DNA of 64,000 nucleotides, taken from assembly GCA_036011085.1 (NCBI GenBank), contig DASCMS010000044.1:1-64000 (forward strand). Direction: 5' to 3'. This DNA comes from UBA8231 sp036011085. GTDB lineage: Bacteria; Latescibacterota; UBA2968; UBA8231. The notes below the pieces were generated by a model. The model was given only the letters and a program-made list of their open reading frames with translations, did no database searches and was not told the DNA's origin. Positions 59,762 to 64,000 of the stretch are shown here, one piece after another. Made by a program: the position numbers and the translations under genes. The first letter of the stretch is position 1. Each line of letters starts with the position of its first letter.

Positions 59762-61090
59762 TCAGCCTGTCAGCAGGGGTTCCTGCCCCGGAGAAAAGGC
59801 ATCGGGGTCGGTGGCCTGCACGCCACCAGGCAGGGCAACCGGGCCCCGCAGCAGCGGATCGTCGGTGTCAGCCATCCAGCGGTCCAGCGCGGCGCCCAGC
59901 TGCTGTCGTACCGACGTCAGGTCGGGACGGTCGATCAGATTGCTCTGCTGATCGGGGTCGAAGTAGTGGTCGTAGAGCATCTCATGGAGGCGTGGCTGCT
60001 GCTGCCATTCATGGTCGAGCATGTCCTGCTTGGCGGGGGTGTCGTCCGTGTTTGGCAGCACCAGCTGCTGGCGGTCGTCGAAGCGACGGATGTAGATGTG
60101 GCGCCCGGTGCGTACGGCGCGCATCGGTTCGTAGGCGGCGTGGTAGGTCTGCTCGAAGAACAGCTGCCGACGCAAGTGGTCGACTTCGCCATCGACGAGA
60201 GGGAGCAGAGACTCGCCCTGCAGCCACGGCATTCGAGCTATGCCGGCCAGGTCACAGACGGTGGGCAGCAGATCCATCAGGGAGACCATGGCGTCGATGG
60301 CGCCACGACCGCCGAAGTGCTCGGGACCGTGGGCGAGCAGAAAAGCGGCGTTGCCGTGTTCCCCCACGTTGCCGATGTGCAGCGGCCACTGCAGGCCGTG
60401 GTCGGTGAAGGCAAAGATGTAGGTGTTGGCCAGTTGTCCGGTTTCCGCCAGAGTGTCGATGATGGCGCCGAAGGCGGCGTCCATTTCGCGGGCGCTGCGT
60501 TTGAGACCGGCTGTCATCCGGCGCAGAGCCGGGGTGTCGGCGAAGGGGCGAGGCGGGGAGCAATGGTCCGGATTCTCCGCGGCGAACAGATCGGGCTGCG
60601 GTTCGGGGTAGGGGGTGTGGGTCTGCTGGGTGCCGACGTTCAGGAAGAACGGCTCGGACGGCGCGGATCTCAGGTAGTCACACACGGCGGGAGCCACGTC
60701 CATCGCCCGGGCGCTGTCGTCACGGGTGAGGGTATGGTCGTAGACGCCGCCGCTGCCGGTGCCCTTTTCGTGGGCGTGTACGTGTTCGGTGCCGCACTGA
60801 GCGGTTTCGTACCCCTGTCCGCCCAGAATCCTGGCGATGTGGCGTTCAGGATGGGACAGGGCGAAGCCGCGATGGGCGAGGCCGAGCATGCCGCTGCAAT
60901 GGGGGTACTGGCCTGTGAGAAACGCGGCGCGGCTGGGAGAGCAGGATGGGGCCGCGGAAAAGGCACGGCGGAACAGGGATCCGGCACGGGCCAGTTTCAT
61001 CAGGTGAGGCGTCGGCACGGCGTGGCCGTACGGTTCGATGAAGCGACCCGTGTTGTGGGCGTGCAGGAAGAGGATGTTTGGTGGGGACAC
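59762..61090 (-). CDS. Sulfatase, Cys-type, with altered N-terminal metal residues
   Basis: The 442-residue protein carries the formylglycine site CSPSR (C50) in AAPSCSPSRAAFLTGQYPHC and the second metal segment IFAFTDHGLQWPLHIGNVGE. It hydrolyses sulfate esters. The first strand, NILFLHAHNTGRFIEPYGHA, lacks the usual DD pair, with His and Asn instead, so metal binding may be weaker. There is no signal peptide. ATG 61090 is chosen because PNILFLHAH is the family start. The maturase is not in the window. It is followed by the phosphatase gene on the same strand. Confidence 0.88.
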   Translation of the reverse strand: MSPPNILFLHAHNTGRFIEPYGHAVPTPHLMKLARAGSLFRRAFSAAPSCSPSRAAFLTGQYPHCSGMLGLAHRGFALSHPERHIARILGGQGYETAQCGTEHVHAHEKGTGSGGVYDHTLTRDDSARAMDVAPAVCDYLRSAPSEPFFLNVGTQQTHTPYPEPQPDLFAAENPDHCSPPRPFADTPALRRMTAGLKRSAREMDAAFGAIIDTLAETGQLANTYIFAFTDHGLQWPLHIGNVGEHGNAAFLLAHGPEHFGGRGAIDAMVSLMDLLPTVCDLAGIARMPWLQGESLLPLVDGEVDHLRRQLFFEQTYHAAYEPMRAVRTGRHIYIRRFDDRQQLVLPNTDDTPAKQDMLDHEWQQQPRLHEMLYDHYFDPDQQSNLIDRPDLTSVRQQLGAALDRWMADTDDPLLRGPVALPGGVQATDPDAFSPGQEPLLTG

Positions 61091-61145
61091 GAAGACCGGC
61101 TCCTTACTGGCGCCTAATGTATCTCCGTACTCGCTGTCCCGCGAG

Positions 61146-62690
61146 CTATCCTTCCGAGTAACTCAGGCCTTCCTGCGTGCGCCACAGCGCCAGGATACGC
61201 GCTGACTCGCGCAGGGCGACACGGTAGTTGCTGTCCGTCCGCCGCTGCTTGTTGCTTAGCTTGCTGCCGTGGGGTTGCAGGTTGAACTTGCCCCGCGCCT
61301 GGGTGACCTGCCGTTTCCTGTTGTCCACGGCGATGGTCAGCACGTGGTGCTGATCGGCTTCCTCCTGGTCAACACGCGAGCGCAGCGACCAGATCGACAC
61401 CTCGCCGTCGATGCAACGGCGCGTATAGGAACCGACGCAGTGGTGCAACATGCGGCCTTCCACCTGCAGCAGGGCGGAGGTGCACAGCTCCTGGATCGTC
61501 CACTGAATGCGGGCCCTGAGCTTGTCGTTGTCCTCGGTCAGATCAAAACCGCTCATGCCACTGGGAGCCCATTCCTCCACATGGGAGAATTCGCCACCTG
61601 ACAGTTGGGCGTGCCAGTCGTCGACTTCCCTGACCAGCCTGTCGATACTGCGGCCTTTGAGGCAGAACTTTGGATGCGCTGGCGGGGCCGTCTGGACAGA
61701 GCCGTCTGGCAGTGGGATACGACGAGGCTCGAATTTCGTGTAGTGGACGTAGTCGATGATCGCGCCGATGTAGCTGCGGTCGAGCATGGGGTTGTTGAGG
61801 AAGAAGTGCAGAATGCTCGTCCAGAAGTTTGCGTTTCGGCGGGAGTAGATGCGTTCGTGCCAGCACAGCCCCCAGGCGAAGAGCCGGTGGACCTGCTCGT
61901 CGATGGCCCGAACCTGCGCATGCCGCAACACGACGAGGGGTCGGTCCCAATGTTCGGACGTAGTGAACAGGTGCGCAGCCCGTTTTGTCAGCCGGAAGGG
62001 CAGATCGCTGGCCGTGCGGATGTTGTTTCCCGAGCCAACATGGAGAAACCAGCCCTGTTGGATATCCGCCTCCTGGGGGGCCTCCTCGAACCAGCCGGCG
62101 TGCAGGCAGTCCGGTACGGGGTAACGCGCCAGAAGATGGCAGGCCAGGTCTTCGAACTGAGCCTGCGGCTTGCCCCTCGTGGGACGCCAGTCCTCCAGAG
62201 GGCGGACCCAATAATGATGGTGCCGGGCCAGCTGTGACAGGCCCATGATCACCAGATTGCGGCCGGTCCGAGGAAGCCGCCTTGAGCCCCGTACGCAGAG
62301 CAGCAGGCGTCCATGTTTCTCTACATGCAGCAGCAGCCGCAACAGTGCCTCGTGACCGCCATCGACAGTGGCCACCTCGGCGAACAGTCCGGGCACGCGG
62401 CTCATGGGCTCGGCCAGCCAGCGATCTGCATAGTCGCCGGCGGCGATGGCCTCGATCAGGCCGGTTCGGTCCACGGGACGGGACTGGTGCCGAAACAGCT
62501 CGAGTTCGTCAGTTCGCTCTGCGGCGGACTTGTGCAGATCCATCGACAGGCCGTGTCGGCGACACCAGAGCTTGTAGGCAGAGACGGAGATCAGCCCCAG
62601 AGACTGCATGTGAGCATACAACTCGCCGTCGCCGTCAACCTGCATCGCAGGCGCGGGAGAGGCGGAGTAGGTAGCGATAGCAGTCGACAT
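61146..62690 (-). CDS. PcfJ-domain protein
   Basis: The 514-residue soluble protein ends in a PcfJ-like domain: LQVEGRMLHHCVGSYTRRCI, DGEVSIWSLRSRVDQEEADQ and HVLTIAVDNRKRQVTQARGK. PcfJ was named on conjugative plasmids; similar domains also occur on chromosomes and the activity is unknown. The N-terminal part contains a helical region and Trp/His-rich segments (HYWVRPLEDWRPTRGKPQAQ, FAWGLCWHERIYSRRNANFW) that I do not recognise. ATG 62690 (MSTAIATYS) is chosen; an in-frame start at 62723 is possible. It diverges from rapA. Confidence 0.75.
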   Translation of the reverse strand: MSTAIATYSASPAPAMQVDGDGELYAHMQSLGLISVSAYKLWCRRHGLSMDLHKSAAERTDELELFRHQSRPVDRTGLIEAIAAGDYADRWLAEPMSRVPGLFAEVATVDGGHEALLRLLLHVEKHGRLLLCVRGSRRLPRTGRNLVIMGLSQLARHHHYWVRPLEDWRPTRGKPQAQFEDLACHLLARYPVPDCLHAGWFEEAPQEADIQQGWFLHVGSGNNIRTASDLPFRLTKRAAHLFTTSEHWDRPLVVLRHAQVRAIDEQVHRLFAWGLCWHERIYSRRNANFWTSILHFFLNNPMLDRSYIGAIIDYVHYTKFEPRRIPLPDGSVQTAPPAHPKFCLKGRSIDRLVREVDDWHAQLSGGEFSHVEEWAPSGMSGFDLTEDNDKLRARIQWTIQELCTSALLQVEGRMLHHCVGSYTRRCIDGEVSIWSLRSRVDQEEADQHHVLTIAVDNRKRQVTQARGKFNLQPHGSKLSNKQRRTDSNYRVALRESARILALWRTQEGLSYSEG

Positions 62691-62818
62691 TCGTCCGGTC
62701 TTCCCGAAAGAGTAGCCTATCATGTCACCAGACCTCTATACCGCCAGAACGTGACCGGCAGGCGGGGATGTTTGCCTACCTTCTATGAACCAACTCCTCA
62801 GACGGAGAGATCGAACGC

Positions 62819-64000
62819 GTGAACATAGCACCCGGCCAGCGCTGGCACAGCCTTACGGAACCAGAACTGGGTCTTGGACTCATCGAAGCTGTCGAACAGC
62901 GTCAGGTGGTGATCACTTTTCCAGCGCGTGGTGAAACGCGACGCTACACCATTCAGAATGCACCACTGGCGCGGGCGCAACTGATCGAAGGGCAGAGGGC
63001 ACGGGGGTCGGGAGCCGACTTCCGTATCGAGGAGGTCGTCGCGGATGGCGATCTGCTGAGCTACCGGGGTGAGGGGAAGGAACTGTGCGAGACCGATCTG
63101 GATGCAGGGCTCGACGTGGGCACGCCGGAGAACAGGCTGCGCACTGGACAGGTGGACGCTCCGGAGCTGTTCGACCTGCGTCGGACCGGGCTGGAGATCC
63201 GACACCGCATGCTGGCCTCGCCGACGCGTGGGTTTCTGGGTGGGCGGATCCGCCTCTTCGATCATCAGCTGTCCATCGCCCGCGATGTCTGTGAACGCCA
63301 CCGGGTGCGCGTCCTGCTGGCCGATGAGGTCGGTCTCGGCAAGACGATCGAAGCCCTGCTCGTGCTGCACAGAATGCTGCTGACGGGTCGCGTCGAGAAC
63401 GCGCTCATTCTCGTGCCACCCGCCCTCGTGCATCAGTGGCTGGCCGAAGCCTACCTGCGTTTCAATCTGATTCTGCGCGTCATGGGGGACGACACGTACG
63501 GTGGCGGCACCATCGATCCCGAGAGCGAGGACCTGCCCGAGCAGCTGCTCAATGCGCAGCTGTTCATCTGTCCCCTCGGCACCGATGTGGGCGAGGCCTT
63601 CATCGTATCGCCCTGGAATATCGTCATCGTCGACGAGTCCCATCATCTGCAACCCGGCACGGCCGAGTTCGGTCTCGTCGAACAGCTGGCCGGTCGCGTC
63701 GATCACGTGCTCCTGTTGAGTGCGACGCCCGATCGCGACGGCGAGGAGGCGCACTTTCAACGGCTGGGTCTGCTCGACCCGGCGCGCTTCTGTGACGCCG
63801 AACAGTACCGCCTCGAAGCAGAGGCCTACCGGGAACTGGCCGACACCGCGGAGAAGCTGCAATCCGGGGAGGAGATGGGTGAGGACGATCATGCCGCCTT
63901 ACGGCAGCGTCTTCCAGGGTCCGATGTGGACGAGTTGCTGGCGAGAGTCTCCGAGCGGGAGGCACAGCGGTCTCTGCTTGTCCGGCTCCTCGACCTGCAC
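62819..64000 (+). CDS. rapA: RNA polymerase-associated ATPase RapA, N-terminal part
   Basis: The frame starts at GTG 62819 and stays open to the window edge for 394 codons, so the C-terminal half lies outside. The opening APGQRWHSLTEPELGLG matches RapA, the Swi2/Snf2 ATPase that recycles stalled RNA polymerase. The next part (VVITFPARGETRRYTIQNAP) fits the Tudor-like N-terminal domain. The helicase motifs are visible: Walker A in LLADEVGLGKTIEALLVLHR, the DESH Walker B in IVIVDESHHLQPGTAEFG, and motif III in VLLLSATPDRDGEEAHFQRL. It diverges from the PcfJ-domain gene. Confidence 0.9.
   Translation, partial: MNIAPGQRWHSLTEPELGLGLIEAVEQRQVVITFPARGETRRYTIQNAPLARAQLIEGQRARGSGADFRIEEVVADGDLLSYRGEGKELCETDLDAGLDVGTPENRLRTGQVDAPELFDLRRTGLEIRHRMLASPTRGFLGGRIRLFDHQLSIARDVCERHRVRVLLADEVGLGKTIEALLVLHRMLLTGRVENALILVPPALVHQWLAEAYLRFNLILRVMGDDTYGGGTIDPESEDLPEQLLNAQLFICPLGTDVGEAFIVSPWNIVIVDESHHLQPGTAEFGLVEQLAGRVDHVLLLSATPDRDGEEAHFQRLGLLDPARFCDAEQYRLEAEAYRELADTAEKLQSGEEMGEDDHAALRQRLPGSDVDELLARVSEREAQRSLLVRLLDLH

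Noticed and set aside
62798..63892. A 364-codon minus-strand frame opposite rapA
   Set aside because: The + strand carries all expected Snf2 ATPase motifs in one continuous frame; the minus-strand translation has none.
1..64000. CRISPR arrays, tRNA and rRNA genes
   Set aside because: Reading both strands I saw no regularly spaced direct repeats, no tRNA cloverleaf with the GTTC-type T arm, and no conserved rRNA segments; a covariance-model search could still find a missed tRNA.

Overview
The window is 64 kb of high-GC bacterial chromosome (low 60s percent by eye), densely coded, with no rRNA or tRNA gene recognised. The gene content suggests an uncultured heterotroph of the FCB group or a neighbour; Latescibacterota-like is my best guess, by inference only. 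The pointers are a secreted CARDB/cohesin/dockerin protein ending in a FlgD/type-IX-like tail, a CRTAC1 protein beside a membrane multiheme cytochrome, two sulfatases, heparinase II/III-like and phytanoyl-CoA dioxygenase-like enzymes, three uroporphyrinogen-decarboxylase-like proteins, a DUF6785 membrane protein and two SSS symporters.

Layout. 1-6.5 kb (+): end of an NHL-repeat protein, a divergent acetate-kinase-family gene, a membrane penta-heme cytochrome with TPRs, and an FG-GAP/ASPIC-UnbV lipoprotein. 6.5-18.05 kb (-): a tightly packed run led by an ImuB/DUF6504/DnaE2 mutagenesis cassette, followed by a PA0069-type radical SAM protein, a GT39-type membrane glycosyltransferase and, after a gap, three surface-glycan genes. 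A strong sigma-70-like promoter with a perfect inverted repeat over its start region precedes imuB and looks like a damage-inducible operator. 18.3-24.7 kb: an ankyrin protein, a lone HigA antitoxin, a coupled set (secreted protein, ECF sigma factor, probable anti-sigma factor, LanC-like protein without its zinc ligands), an AbiEii-like nucleotidyltransferase with a small partner, and an M24 peptidase.

24.7-46.8 kb: a large secreted protein broken by two small deletions, a conserved unknown, a sulfatase/substrate-binding lipoprotein/PhyH cluster, a Phd/PIN toxin-antitoxin pair, a PRPP-synthetase-family gene, an FnIII/NHL lipoprotein overlapping a shortened transporter-like gene, three URO-D-like genes, the CARDB protein, a GNAT enzyme and an SSS symporter with a 47-residue membrane partner. 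46.8-64 kb: an exported Nudix-like protein, a decayed GT39 remnant, a LysR regulator divergent from a LeuB-family dehydrogenase, a methyltransferase, a heparinase-like enzyme, a second SSS symporter, a nitrilase-family amidohydrolase, a DUF6785 protein, a 163-bp palindromic element, an RsbU-type phosphatase, a second sulfatase, a PcfJ-domain protein and the start of rapA.

At least five genes carry one-base length changes, nearly all in homopolymers (two C3 to C2, one C8/G8 in cardb, one G8 in the second symporter, one A3 in leuB, one C5 in a small gene). I read these mainly as assembly or consensus errors, or very recent mutations, because both sides of each break still match one protein family.
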